NCBI GenBank assembly: GCA_026545765.1
Contig: CM048839.1
Coordinates: 44,314,677 to 44,378,676, forward strand
Direction: 5' to 3'
DNA length: 64,000 bases
From: Plantago major
Taxonomy: Eukaryota > Streptophyta > Magnoliopsida > Lamiales > Plantaginaceae
Both the position numbers and the translations under genes were made by a program. This document shows positions 1 to 10,581 of the stretch, in pieces. The first letter of the stretch is position 1. Each line of letters opens with the position of its first letter. The notes beneath the pieces are model-generated. The model was not told the origin of the DNA. It did no database searches and was given only the letters and a program-made list of their open reading frames with translations.

Positions 1-1729
1 GTTCACTCATCCAGATTTGTAATAGGTCAGATAGTCATCGTTGACTGATCAAAAAGGGGGAAATTTGTTAGGAAATTTGTTAGATATTTTGTTAGAAATA
101 TCTATTTAGATTTTGATCAGCAACATGATGACTTATCTTAGTCTCAGAAAGGTGATTAGTACTCTTGGTTCACTTGAACATTGTAAAAGAGGAAACCCAC
201 TAAGTATGATAGTCTAGCTAATCTTGTATAGGATGTTAAGTCTCAAAATGTAATTTTTATCTTATGAAGAGAAGACCAAGAAGAAGACATCCAAGCAGAA
301 CAAGTTCAACGACATTGAAGATTTGAAGACTGCACAAGATTACTGAAACAGTTTTACAGATACCTTGGCCAGATATCTTGAAGACACGAATAGTTTTAAA
401 CAAACTGTGTCACAAGAGATATCTGAGAAATAAAAGGTCTATCTGAAAACAAGGAAAGTGTCCACAGATATCTATTCTCAGATACCTTGAGCTTTAACCA
501 CATTTCTGAAAAAGAAATATATATATTGCAAACAAAGTTGTTTCAATAAAAGTGGTATCTGAAGATAAAGATAAGAACGTGCAAAGAATCAGAGAAATCT
601 GATCAAGGTTGTCTCTGATACAAAGCATAGTTCCGTTGGCACTACATGACAAAACTATAGTACAATGCATTAAATGCACGGACAGAGATGTCTGAACAAA
701 AGCAACGGTAGCTTCTGAAGAAGAAGACAAACTCACATAAGATTATACACAGATATCAATAGTTTGAATTTGATTTAAGCCTAACGGATACTATTCAAAC
801 GGCACTCAAATTCATCTATAAATATCAATACTTAGACTGCTTGAGAAGACACACTGAACACCTTAGACAAACTGAACACATATCTTAATCTCTCAAGCAA
901 ACTACTTACTCTCAAGCTTTCTGTTGCGACCAAAGCTCCTGATCTTAAGTAGTACTAAAGTTCTAAGTGTCCTGATCCTAAACAAGCACTGCTATTTGTG
1001 AAAGAGTTGAATCGGAAGATCAAGTATCTGAGATTCATTCTCTTGAACAATTATCATAGACTTGGGTCAGTAAAAAGAACAAGATACCATACATCGCAAA
1101 GTGTATTAAGTATACTTGATTCATAGAGCTATCTGATTAACTGAAAAGTTATTAAAGAAGCTCATCTGACAACTCAAACCAAAACCAACACCATCACTGG
1201 CGTGGAGTACAGGAAGTTCTTAGTTTGAGAAACTAAGGAATAACTCCAAGGTTATTGAGCACATGAAGTACTTAGCTTGGGAAGTTAGGGAATAGCTCAA
1301 AAAGGTTTCTGAGTACAGGAAGTACTTGGCTGTGAAAGCCGGGGAACAACTCAGGGGGAACATTTGGTTGGGAACCATTTGTTTAAGGAATCTTAGAATA
1401 GGATTTTTGCAAGGTGACCTCAATTATCTATTCTAGTGAATTCTAGGTCTTTGGAAGACCGAAGTGGATTAGTTGGAGGATTACGCCACCTCCAGATACC
1501 ACTATACTTGCTGTGTTATTTACTTTTCTATACTTACATTTCAGCAACACACACACACACTTTAACTGTTTCTGCACTTATCTATCTTAAGTCTTCCGCG
1601 CTCTGAATCTAAGTATCAGAATTCTACACAGATATCTGAGAAATAGTTTTTATCGACAAAAGTTTTAAAAGACTATTCACCCCCCCCCCCCCCCTCTAGT
1701 CTTTTACTTTGCCGTTATCTGGACCAACA
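1..1729 (+). mobile_element. 3' end of a Sirevirus-type Copia retrotransposon (internal tail, PPT, 3' LTR)
   Basis: Bases 66-1729 match, in opposite orientation, the LTRs at 45566-46948 and 59292-60686. They share the TGTTAGGA start, the block reading GGTTCACTTGAACATTG (GGTTCACCTGAACATTG in the other copies) and the GGACCAACA end at 1729. A purine-rich tract AAAAAGGGGGAAATT at 53-65 directly precedes the LTR, as a polypurine tract should, so 1-65 is the tail of the internal region and the rest of the element lies to the left of the window. A TATA-like TATAAATA at about 817-824 could be the LTR promoter. The LTR is about 1.66 kb, longer than the other two copies, and shows older decay and a C-homopolymer near its end. 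The right flank (1730 onward) is hAT transposase sequence, so this element landed inside a hAT transposon. The target-site duplication cannot be tested because the left end is outside the window. Confidence 0.85.
1680..1694. repeat. C homopolymer (15 C)
   Basis: Run of 15 C inside the LTR near its 3' end. The homologous LTR at 59292 has only a short G run on the opposite strand there, so this is a local expansion or a length-miscalled homopolymer. Confidence 0.8.
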
Positions 1730-2475
1730 CATCATCAACCCAATGAGCAGTGACACACATATAACTTAGATTACAGCTACCGGTCCACAAATCAGAAGTA
1801 AATGAAAACTTGCAAGACAAAGAATTATAAACACCTTTCAAAATTTCACAATCTTCTTTAAATAAGCGCATGCCATCATTGTAAAGATTACTACGTGAAA
1901 TTATTTTCCATTGTGGTAGTAAAGCAGTTTGCACATACTTTTCATAAACAGTGTCTTCGGCAAAAGAGAAAAGGGAGTTCTTTTTGGACCACATACCTTA
2001 CTGTGCATTCCCTAGCCCGCTTGTGACTGTATCGCCAATTTTCGACTTGACCAGTTGATGTCCTTTGCAAATGTTGTTGAGTCAATCCTCCTTCGCCACC
2101 ATCCTCATGGACCTCATCCCATCCTGGATGTTTAGCAAAATGGCGTGACAAAGTACATGTGCCAGAACCATTTCTGTGAGTAAAAGTGTGCGCACAAATA
2201 CGGCATGTTGCAATTTCCTTCTCACTATTTTTTTCAAACAATTTCCAAACTTTACTAGTGGGTTTTCATTTTCTGGGCACAGCACTAGTCTCAGGCACAA
2301 CAGTGTCATCATCATCAGAAGCAAGAGTTGGTTTTTCTGATGCACTATTACTACGACCGTCCAAGAAGTTTTGATACTCTAGTCTATTTGCAAAAGTCAT
2401 TGGTTGTCCATCAATAGTAGCCTTTATAACAGAAGAAACTGATTTTGAAGATGAACTATTAGCTTGAGAAGTTTT
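1730..2475 (-). pseudogene. hAT-superfamily transposase (N-terminal part), interrupted
   Basis: Read on the minus strand, about 2475 to 1730 encodes the front of a hAT (RICESLEEPER/Ac-type) transposase. An acidic, serine-rich leader is followed by a BED-type zinc finger (C-R-I-C ... G-T-C-T-L-S-R-H-F-A-K-H, about 2235-2110) and then by the start of the catalytic region with the signature LTSDLWT-like segment FTSDLWTGSCNLSYMCVTAH (about 1800-1745). Lesions visible: an in-frame TGA at about 2270 just before the zinc finger, a frameshift near 1995 between the zinc finger and the catalytic part, a stop upstream of the leader with no clear start codon, and abrupt loss of the rest of the protein at 1730 where the LTR begins. 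The protein would normally run to about 600-700 residues, so over half is missing. Terminal inverted repeats were not identified. Confidence 0.75.
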
Positions 2476-2892
2476 CTAGTCATTATAGTGAAAGAAATCA
2501 CAGAATAAAAAAACGAACTGGACAAAAAGAATTTCGAAAAATTAAACACCAATGTTGAATTATGAAAATACAAAAGACTTTCTTGTAGTATGTAGAGATT
2601 CAAAAATTAGAAGAGATTCAAGAGAGTAGGGGATTAAGAAAAGAAGAGTAGAAGATTAAGAAGAGAGTGTGATGAGGAAGAAAGAAACTCACTTATTTAT
2701 AGATGAGAATTGAAGAATAAAACGCAGCAGCAGCAGCCAACGGACGCCAATCACGCGACTCACGCCACCCAAGACCCCAACGGTCGACTGGAAGTCTCCA
2801 GCCAACGGTCAAAAGAGACGTTGCTGTGTGTCGGTGTGTGTGGAGTGTGTGGACTGTGGGCTGCTGAGTGCCGGCTGTGGCGTGTGAGTTGA
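2476..2892. other. Probable 5' flank of the hAT element; no gene
   Basis: Between the hAT coding remnant and the truncated cyclin exon. It contains GT/AC-rich and CAGCAG-rich tracts (2725-2880) and a purine-rich stretch (2590-2690). The cyclin-like reading frame stops matching at about 2893, so one end of the hAT element probably lies near 2885-2895, but no convincing terminal inverted repeat or 8-bp target duplication was found by eye. Confidence 0.35.
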
Positions 2893-3507
2893 TAGGGTTT
2901 CCCACTTCGCGGCCAATACAAGACAAGTTACTGATATCAGCTTCACTTGATGAGAACTCTCTTCCTGCAGTTATCAAAATTCAAGAAAATATTAACAGCC
3001 ATCATCATAAGTTCACAGCAGAGAAATTCAGGAAACATATAAGCCAAACTCACAGAAAATTCGACTTTCGAGAGGTATTGAGTGAGATACATGATTGCTA
3101 AGTAAGCCGTTGCAGGCTTCATGAATTGTATCAACTTTTGTTGATGTGCATTCAAATACAAACTCTTGTTCGATTATCAAAGAAAAGAAACCGGAACAAT
3201 CCAACATTTCCATCTAAAATGTCTGTAATCGGAATGGAATTTCGGAAAATGAATGTACCTTTAGAATGAAATCGACTCTAGCTGCACAAGCCGGTTTGAT
3301 CCAATCGTTGTTGTTGACAAGCAGAAGCCTATGGTTCTTGGGAATTTCTTCACGGATGAGTATTCTGATGTATTCGTCGTCATTATCGAATCCATGTTGG
3401 TTTGGGCAGAGTGGATCGTTTTCTGCAGACACAGTGGACATCCATCTTCGACAACCTCTCAGCCACTTCTTTGCTGCTTCCTTTTGGGAATCAGTCATTT
3501 CTTCCAT
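2893..3507 (-). pseudogene. D-type-cyclin-like gene, 5' half only (three exons, truncated)
   Basis: On the minus strand an ATG at 3507 opens an exon encoding an acidic N-terminus, then D-D-E-Y-I-R-I-L-I-x-x-E-I and D-W-I-K-P-A-C-A-A-R-V-D-F-I-L-K, the entry into the cyclin box (A-R-x-x-A-I-x-W-I-L-K in plant CYCDs). A second exon (about 3150-3072) gives P-A-T-A-Y-L-A-I-M-Y-L-T-Q-Y-L-S-K, matching the TAYLSVNYLDRFLS helix, and ends at a good GTGAGT donor. A third exon, after a CTGCAG acceptor (about 2983), encodes V-K-L-I-S-V-T-C-L-V-L-A-A-K-W-E, matching the LLSVACLSLAAKMEE helix. The match ends at about 2893, and the second half of the cyclin box and the C-terminus are absent. No RB-binding LxCxE motif is seen near the N-terminus. 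The closest family by memory is CYCD5-like. Truncation probably followed insertion of the adjacent hAT element. Confidence 0.6.
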
Positions 3508-3559
3508 TCTGATAATTCTGTTTTCTCAGTACTTCTCTGTTTCTGATGCAGAATGAGAA

Positions 3560-3990
3560 GAACTTTACGGTACTTATGGTTATGTGACTAGTATAGCTGG
3601 TGATAAATAACCGCTTCTTGAAAACCGTTACACAAGGATTTAGAGATATGGATAAATATCATATGCCCCAATGAGAAGTTTCTAATTCACAAATACCCCC
3701 AACGTAGTTTCTCCTTTCGTATTAACCCCTATATTTTTCATAACCCTATGTATTTTTCTTATGGCAATTTCACCCGTGTCTTTTCAAAAGTTGTAAATTG
3801 CCCCCAAACTAGTTTCCACTTCCGTATTGGAATAACTTTTAGGATGTGTGGGGATTCATGATTAGTCCATCATTCCATCTGAAGTCAACATATACCTGTA
3901 AAATGCGAAATAAAGTACTTCCTATTTTAAGTTAAAGTCAATACTATTATAAAATATGTAATGTACTTGTAAGTCCATTATACATATATT
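3560..3990. other. Intergenic, with a MITE fragment at about 3793-3860
   Basis: AT-rich sequence upstream of the cyclin-like fragment. The stretch near 3793-3845 (CCCCCAAACTAGTTTCCACTT and following) resembles one arm of the MITE at 42058-42320 in the eRF3 gene, so it is probably half of the same MITE family. Nothing else is recognised. Confidence 0.4.
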
Positions 3991-4440
3991 ATGTACTATA
4001 TTACTAAATATTGCATTTCCAAATACTTCATTATACACCATTGTATCATATGGTTTACCTGCATTATTGTAAATGCATACATTTAGTCCATTCATGTTGG
4101 TTACTTTGAAGAGAGAAACATATAATTGATCATGACGAATTGTGGGTGAGGGGAAGTAGAGACCTTTGAGACGTGGATTTTACCAAAATCTTGTTTAACA
4201 TCCTAACAAAGCATACATACTATATCATAAAATGTCTTATATACAAATTGAGCCAGAACTTCATCTCCTCATGTGGGCTCATTATCATCCTATGAATGAA
4301 ACTTTTTTGCGCAACATTGTTGCAAGATCATATTTTCCCCGATAATATCCTTTCCTAGATTAGTAACTATGGAGCATGTGTCAATGCACAACTCATAAGC
4401 CCGATCAATATCTCTCATTATCATGATCATATATACAACC
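3990..4440 (-). pseudogene. Helitron (PIF1-like) helicase, C-terminal remnant
   Basis: Minus-strand translation of about 4180-4010 reads L-K-G-L-Y-F-P-S-P-T-I-R-H-D-Q-L-Y-V-S-L, then F-K-V-T-N-M-N-G-L-N-V-C-I-Y-N-N. This parallels the end of plant Helitron helicases (GxYLPxPVFSHGQLYVALSRVTSxxGLxILI, helicase motif VI region). Further upstream (about 4400-4290), I-V-T-N-L-G-K-D-I-I-G-E-N-M-I corresponds to the part that in intact helicases follows GLxNGTR. The two pieces are out of frame with each other, and no Rep/helicase start or CTRR-type Helitron end was seen. In intact Helitrons this domain unwinds DNA for rolling-circle transposition; here it is a decayed fragment. Confidence 0.55.
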
Positions 4441-4449
4441 TTCAGGATG

Positions 4450-5060
4450 ATCCTATAATTAGGCAATCCAGAGCAGTTAACTCATATTGAAAAATTCGCC
4501 TGTGGAAACATCTTCGACCCATTGGCAATGTCATCAACCTTCTTAGTTCTACCAACGCTCAAGTACTCAACATAATTACCGGGCTTCTTCAACATAACGC
4601 ATTGATTGATCTTATAAACAAACGTCAACAATAAACTTAATATAAAATGCATGTAAGATACTCCCCCCATCTAAATATCATCTTCTCACTTTCTTTCTCT
4701 ACTTGTCCAAATATTAACTTCTCGTACCTTTAATGAAAAATATATTCCTATTTTATTCAGTCTCTCTCATACTCTATTTGTTCTATCTCATAATCAACTT
4801 TTAACTTTCCAAAAATATATATATATAATATTTATACAGTTTACTTTTAAAACTCGTGCCTATCTCAATGGTAAGTTGAGTCTTGAACGGAAAGTATATT
4901 GTTATATAATTTACATGCAATATGATGTTCTTTGTAAGTTTAAGCACCTCACATGTATATCATATATTAGAAGGGTAGATAGCAACGTTCAAAATATCAA
5001 ATCGACTTCCCCTAGGAAAGACATGCAAGATAAATTTGAAGTCGCAGTCGAAGACAATCA
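4450..5060. other. AT-rich intergenic stretch, no gene recognised
   Basis: Contains a run beginning ACTCCCCCCATCTAAATATC (about 4661) that could be the end of a degraded Stowaway-type MITE. Short open frames here encode nothing recognisable. Confidence 0.3.
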
Positions 5061-5249
5061 CTACCCATCGATAGGCTCTTCTGAACTATTCATAACATCC
5101 CTCAAAATACTATTGAGTGTTTCAAAGCAGTGAATATTTTTCATGGTAGACTCAATCCAAAGCATAGTCTCCTTGGTATTTCTAAACCTGTAATCATATC
5201 CCGAATCTAGAATGAGTCGTTGTACCCTATGAAGTTTTTGCGATGCCCT

Positions 5250-5267
5250 CCCCCCCCCCCCCCCCCC
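5250..5267. repeat. C homopolymer (18 C)
   Basis: Eighteen consecutive C at the left edge of the TRIM-like element. Probably an expanded target-site homopolymer; the true length is uncertain. Confidence 0.8.
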
Positions 5268-5553
5268 ATAGAATTCCATCTCATCTAAAAGCTCGAACTT
5301 GTAGAGGATTGTGGAATTTAGTCATTTATATTAATACTCCAATACTTCCCCGCACTCGTGGTCGATTTCAACCTCTTTGGGGAGGCCATTCGAGTGGAAC
5401 TTTAATATGGGGCGGAGATTGTCTCCGTGGAGATTCGAACCCAGGTTGGGCGTGAGCCAGAGGCTCTGATACCATGATAGAATTCCATCTCATCTAAAAG
5501 CTCGAACTTGTAGAGAGTTGTGGAATTTAGTCATTTATATTAATACTCCAATA
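5266..5553 (-). mobile_element. TRIM-like miniature LTR retrotransposon
   Basis: Two near-identical direct repeats of about 76 bp (5266-5341 and 5475-5550) flank only about 133 bp. Directly inside the right repeat, on the minus strand, is TGGTATCAGAGCCT (complement of 5461-5474), an exact initiator-tRNA-Met primer-binding site. Directly inside the left repeat is a purine-rich GTGCGGGGAAG (complement of about 5343-5353), a polypurine tract. LTR, PBS, short non-coding interior, PPT, LTR is the TRIM/SMART architecture. Both outer flanks are C runs (18 C at 5250-5267; six C at 5554-5559), consistent with a CCCCC target duplication and replacement of the terminal TG on the left. A GGTTCGAATC motif on the minus strand (about 5431-5440) resembles a pol III B box. 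Confidence 0.75.
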
Positions 5554-5798
5554 CCCCCCATATTTGTACCCGTATGAGAAGAATAATTTGCCACACCATC
5601 AACAACATGCATAATATTTTTATAATTAAATACCACGTTGCTCATATGTCTCACATCATGCTCTGCTCTCAACGAATCTATATCATAGCACATCTCATCC
5701 AAAATGAACAGGTTTCTAGCATTATGCATGCGTAACCAAACTCCTATGGCACGTACCATCAAATTAACATAGACGATTGCGATTGAACTTAAGTAACT

Positions 5799-6272
5799 TG
5801 TTGGGATAATCTCAATCGATCAATCAAACAACAAACAAACGAAGAACACTCGATCAAAAACAATGAATAAACACACAGAGATAACATGGTTCGGATTAAT
5901 CAATCCTACATCAACGGAGAAACACTCAAGGATTTTATTCAAAATCAATCACAAGTGTATCTAGCTAAATTCAGCTCACAACAACGAAGATTATCACTTG
6001 CAGTAACCGCTCTTCACTCAGAAAGGAATATTATGACTTGTTACAGAAGAAATCAGGAGAATCGAAGCTTAAATACTCCGCAATCCCTGAAGAATGCCAG
6101 AAGCTACAGCAGTCGTTGATCTCCAACCATAAACATCATGGTCTAACGGTTGATGCTTAATCCCGCCTGATTTAAGCCGTTAATGATAAAAATAGATTAT
6201 GCACAATTGCATTCTGGCCCTCCAAGTCTTGTAAAGTTTCTAATTCACCACAAAACTACTGAAAACTTCACA
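5799..6272 (-). repeat. 3' LTR of the Copia element at 5799-11076
   Basis: On the minus strand it starts TGTGAAGTTTTC and ends ATTATCCCAACA. It is preceded on the minus strand by the polypurine tract AAGGTGGAGATT (plus 6273-6284). Compared with the 5' LTR it lacks 21 nt near 5943. Confidence 0.9.
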
Positions 6273-6469
6273 AATCTCCACCTTGAATAGAAACTTCTCA
6301 AACTGAGCTTCTACATATGTTTCTCAATCACTGCTATTACCACAGCTCAAGACTTCTTCCTCTTGTACTCCTTTCAGTAATCAAGAAAGTCTCCACCTTG
6401 ATTACAAGAGTTTTCCAGGGATTATATGCTACCCAACCCAAGAAGTTCACAGCAGTAGTAGAACTTCTC

Positions 6470-8419
6470 TTATGGCAACACTTTGGTTAACATATCTGCA
6501 GCATTCTCCTTAGTTGACACCTTCTGCATATGTATCCATCCCTTCTCAATTACATCTCTGACAAAATGTAACCTCACATCAATGTGTTTAGACCTTTCAT
6601 GAAACACTTAATGCTTCACCAAATGTAGTGCACTTTGACTGTCACACAAAACTGGCACATGAGAAATTTCAACTCCAAACTCATTGACAATACCCTTCAG
6701 CCATATGCCTTCCTTCACAGCTTCAGTCACTGCTATATACTCAGACTCAGTGGTTGAAAGAGAGACCACTGACTGCAAGCAAGATTTCCAACTAATGGCT
6801 GAACCAAATAAGGTGAAAGTATAGCCTGTCTGTGACTTTCTATTGTCAATATTGGCTGCATAATCAGAATCAACAAAGCCAATCAGGGAGTCTTTCTCAT
6901 CATTATCATTTCCACCATAAACAATACCTGTAAAACTGCTCCCATTCAAGTATCTCAAGATCCATTTCACAGCTTCCCAGTGCTGCAAACCAGGATTAGA
7001 CATATATCTACTGGTCACACTTATAGCATGAGCTATGTCAAGTCTGCTGCAAACCATAATGTACATGCTGCTTCCAATGGCATTTGCATATGGTACATTG
7101 CTCATGTGTGAAATGTCTTTACTAGATACAGGCCTCTGACTCTCAGAGAGTTTATGATGTCCAGCTAAAGGAGTAACCACTGGTGTAGATTGATGCATAT
7201 TGAATTTATGCATAACCTTTCTGATATAGCTTTCTTGGTTTAACCACAGATGCCTGTGAGACCTGTTTCTCACTATATCCATTCCCAGTATCCTTTTAGC
7301 TTCTCCTAAATTTTTCATTTCAAATTTAGCACCCAAATCCTGCTCGATGGATTCTATCTCTTTCTTGCTAGAGCTAGCTATCAGCATATCATCAACATAC
7401 AGTGGCAGATATGCCGATATCTCAGTATTTTCTTTCTTGAAATACACACAGCTGTCATAGCAAGATCTTTCAAATCCAATCTCATTCATATACTCATTGA
7501 ACTTCTTATACCACTGTCTGGGGCTTTGTTTAAGACCATATAGAGATTTCTTCAGCAAACACACCTTATTATGATCTCCAGGCATAATAAAACCTTCATG
7601 TTGCTGCATATAGATAGTCTCTTCTAATTCTCCATGTAAGAATGTTGTTTTGACATCAAGTTGTTGTAATTCAAGATCCCTGTGAACCACAATACTGAGC
7701 AATATTCTGATAGATGTATGCTTCACAACTGGTGAGAAAATCTCATTATGATCAACTCCTTCTCTCTGAGTAAAACCTCTTGCTACCAGTCTAGCCTTGT
7801 GCCTCACATATTCTCCTTGCTCAGTTACTTCAATCTTTCTCTTAAAGATCCATTTGCAGCTAACAATCTTCTGAGTAGCAGGCTTGGGAACTAGAATCCA
7901 TGTTGAGTTCTTGTCCAGTGATGCAAGTTCTTCTTGCATAGCTGTAATCCACATATCCCTCTCCTTACATGTCACAACCTCACTGTATGAACTAGGTTCT
8001 TCATACTCCACCTCTTCTGCAGTATTGAGTGCAAATGCAACTAACTGAGATTCTCCAATAGAGTAAGTAGACTTTGTGCATCTTCTAGTTCTGTCCCTAG
8101 CCAACTGGAAACCTTCCAAGTTATCATCACACAACTCAATGCCACCAGCTCTTCTTAAGTTTCTTCTTCTTTGTGGTACATTCTGAGGCATCTCTTGTAA
8201 TACAGGTGAATTTTCATTTTGAGTGGAATCTTCAGTGATCAGAGGATCTGAGATGTCCCTATCAACATCTATATCAGGTTGATTTACTAGTTTATCAAGC
8301 TCCACCTCAAAATGAGCATCCATCTCTTCAATTTCTTTAGTTGAAAGCTTAATGCCTTTCTTCTTCTCTAGAAATGGCATTCTCTCTTCATTAAACACCA
8401 CACTTCTGCTAGTTATCAC
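6470..8419 (-). pseudogene. Copia reverse transcriptase and RNase H
   Basis: RVT_2 domain with K-A-R-L-V-A-R-G-F-T-Q, Q-L-D-V-K-T-T-F-L-H-G, L-Y-G-L-K-Q-S-P-R-Q-W-Y and the catalytic Y-V-D-D (L-Y-V-D-D-M-L-I-A, about 7390). The Copia RNase H follows with G-F-V-D-S-D-Y-A, R-K-S-Q-T-G-Y, S-T-T-E-S-E-Y-I and D-S-Q-S-A. A TAA at 6608-6610 interrupts the RNase H C-terminus, but the frame resumes with R-S-K-H-I-D-V-R and A-D-M-L-T-K and reaches a natural stop at 6470-6472. The RT itself has no visible lesion. The length (about 650 codons) is normal for this part of a Copia polyprotein. Confidence 0.9.
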
Positions 8420-8422
8420 CTT

Positions 8423-9412
8423 TTATCTTCCTGGTTCAATACACCATAACCTGTAACCCTTGACACCAGGTGGATAACCCAAGAAAATGCATTTCAATGC
8501 TCTTGGTTCTAGCTTATCCTGTTTAATGTATGCATATGTCATGCAACCAAACACTTTCAACACTGAGTAGTTTCCAGGTTTGCCAAACCACTTCTCATCA
8601 GGTGTTAGAAATTGAATAGTTGAAGATGGACTCTTATTAATGAGAAAAGTAGCTGTCATAACAGCTTCTGCCCAAAACTGGTTTGGTACCCCTGAGGTGA
8701 ACAATATACACCTTACTCTCTCCATGATTGTCCTGTTCATTCTCTCAGCCAAACCATTTTGTTGAGGTGTTCCTGGTATAGTCATGTGCCTTACTATACC
8801 CTTGGATTTGCAGAAATCTTGAAATTCACCAGAAAGGTATTCAAGACCATTGTCAGTCCTTAACACCTTAATACACTTTCCTTTCTCATTCTCCAGTTGA
8901 ATCAACCATTCCTTGAATTTACTGAATGCATCTGACTTGAACTTGAGTATATATGACCACACCTTTCTTGTATTATCATCTATGAAAGTGATGAAATACA
9001 AGCCACCACCATGTGACATCACCTTAGCAGGCCCCCAGATGTCTGAATGAATATACTCAAAAGGTTCACTAGTGACATGCTTCCCTGTGGTGTAACTCAG
9101 TTGCTTGGACTTACCTAGTATGCATTCTTCACATAATTGAAGTTTCTCCATATCAGTGGTTCCCAGAAGTTTCTGTTTATGCAACTCCAACAAACCTTTC
9201 TCACTGATATGACCCAATCTCTTATGCCACAGTGACACACTAGGCTCACTCACAGACATGTCAGTAGTACCAGCTATAACATCACAGATAAGATAGTACA
9301 AGTTGTTTTCACCCTTCCTACCAATCATGCATGTAACTGGTTTTATTCTTAACAACATGTAGCATACCATCTTTAGATTTAAACTTATATCCCTTATTTT
9401 CCATAGTACCAA
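8423..9412 (-). pseudogene. Copia integrase
   Basis: Contains the gag-pre-integrase zinc-binding start L-W-H-K-R-L-G-H-I-S followed by C-E-E-C (HHCC). The rve core has the catalytic triad in H-S-D-I-W-G-P (D), R-T-D-N-G-L-E-Y (D) and G-L-A-E-R-M-N-R-T (E), and the GKPGxY-x-V-L-K-V-F-G-C end typical of Copia follows. Integrase inserts the cDNA into host DNA. It is separated from the RT region by a single in-frame TAA at 8420-8422; the reading frame is otherwise continuous across the stop, so this looks like one point lesion in the polyprotein. Confidence 0.88.
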
Positions 9413-10497
9413 GAGATATTAAGTTTCTCTTCAAACCAGGTATGTATCTCACATCAGTAAGCAACTTGATAGAATTATCATGCATCTTCAAAGTTACAGT
9501 ACCAATGCCTTTAATGGTGCATACCTCATCATTTCCTAGCAGCACATTCACAGCCTTTGAAGGTCTAAGATCTGTGAACCAGCTCTTATGATGACACATG
9601 TGAAATGTGCATCCAGAATCCAGGATCCAGCTGTCATAGGAGCTCTTTTCAGTGATAGTCAGCACTTCTGCACAATTGTTTCCAGCTGCATTGTAATCAA
9701 CACCTGAGCCAGATCTGTCCCCTGAGAATTTGTTCTTATTCTTTAGCGTAGGACAATCCTTCTTCAAGTGACCTTGAGTATGACAATTGTAGCATATCCT
9801 TGTTTCTACACCATCACTGTGCTTCATTGATTTTGCCGGTGGCCTCCACTCCTTCTTCTTCTTTCCTTTATCAAAGTTTTTCTTAAACTTCACATTCATG
9901 CTCTCAGGATTGGAGTTAGAGGATTGACCTGATACTTTCTGAAACTCCTTGGATCTGATGGCAGTTTGAACTTCCTCATAGGAGATAGTTTGCTCTCTGC
10001 CAAACACCATGGCCTCCTTCACATTATCAAACGTTCTAGGCAGAGAATTCAATAGCACAATAGCTTTGTCTTCATCACCTATTTTACTATCCTCTATGCT
10101 TTCCAGATCATCAACTAGTTTGTTGAATTTTCTCCATCTGATCAAGTACACTCTTATCCTCCTGCATCCTATAGGAGTATACACGTTGCTTCATATACAA
10201 GCGATTTGCCAGTGACTTAGTCATGTACAGACTCTCAAGTTTCAACCAAATCGCCGCAGCTGTAGCCTCCTTCGACACTTCTCTCAAAGGTTTATCACCT
10301 AGACACAGGATCAGAGCACTATGTGCCTTTCTAAGGATCTCATTCTTTTGATGCTCCGTGAGACTAGTCGGCATCTTCTCAGCGCCTAGCAATGCATCTG
10401 ACAATCCTTGTTGAACTAGGATAGCTTGCATTTTCAGCTTCCACAGACCGAAATCATTTGATCCAGTAAATTTCTCTATATCAAAATGTGTCGCCAT
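9318..10497 (-). pseudogene. Copia gag and protease (one frameshift)
   Basis: Begins at the ATG at 10497 with M-A-T-H-F-D-I-E-K-F-T-G-S-N-D-F, the normal opening of Copia Gag, and continues with a UBN2/gag-polypeptide core. A frameshift near 10130 (Q-M-E-K to F-N-K-L) moves the frame. The frame then runs on through a basic linker, a CCHC zinc knuckle C-Y-N-C-H-T-Q-G-H-L-K-K-D-C (about 9800-9755) that binds RNA in packaging, and the aspartic protease with active-site D-S-G in W-I-L-D-S-G-C-T-F-H-M (about 9635). It ends with a second frameshift at about 9340, beyond the protease, where the track passes to the integrase frame. Confidence 0.85.
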
Positions 10498-10581
10498 TTC
10501 TGCTCAGATTCAAGCAACAAACAACACCTCAGATCGGAGATTCAATTCAATCGAGTGATCTTTCCCACAGACGGCGCCACT

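Larger units (their letters stand above)
5061..5762 (-). pseudogene. RNase H-like (RVT_3-type) remnant, split by a TRIM-like element
   Basis: The minus strand from 5762 encodes A-I-G-V-W-L-R-M then N-A-R-N-L-F-I-L-D-E-M-C-Y-D-I-D-S-L and later I-M-H-V-V-D-G-V-A-N-Y-S-S-H. This is the order seen in plant RNase H-like domains of non-LTR retroelements (catalytic D after a hydrophobic strand, then HVxRxxNxVAxxLA). The reading continues after the TRIM-like element as an open segment (5265-5061) that I cannot assign. The G-run on both sides of the element suggests that it split one coding remnant. Identification rests on a short pattern only. Confidence 0.4.

Noticed and set aside
4876..5133. 85-codon plus-strand open frame
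   Set aside because: Antisense to an open segment adjoining the RNase H-like remnant; no recognisable domain.
5461..5474. Possible tRNA-Met gene 3' end
   Set aside because: Only the last 14 bases match, and they sit next to a direct repeat exactly where a retroelement primer site belongs; no tRNA cloverleaf around it.
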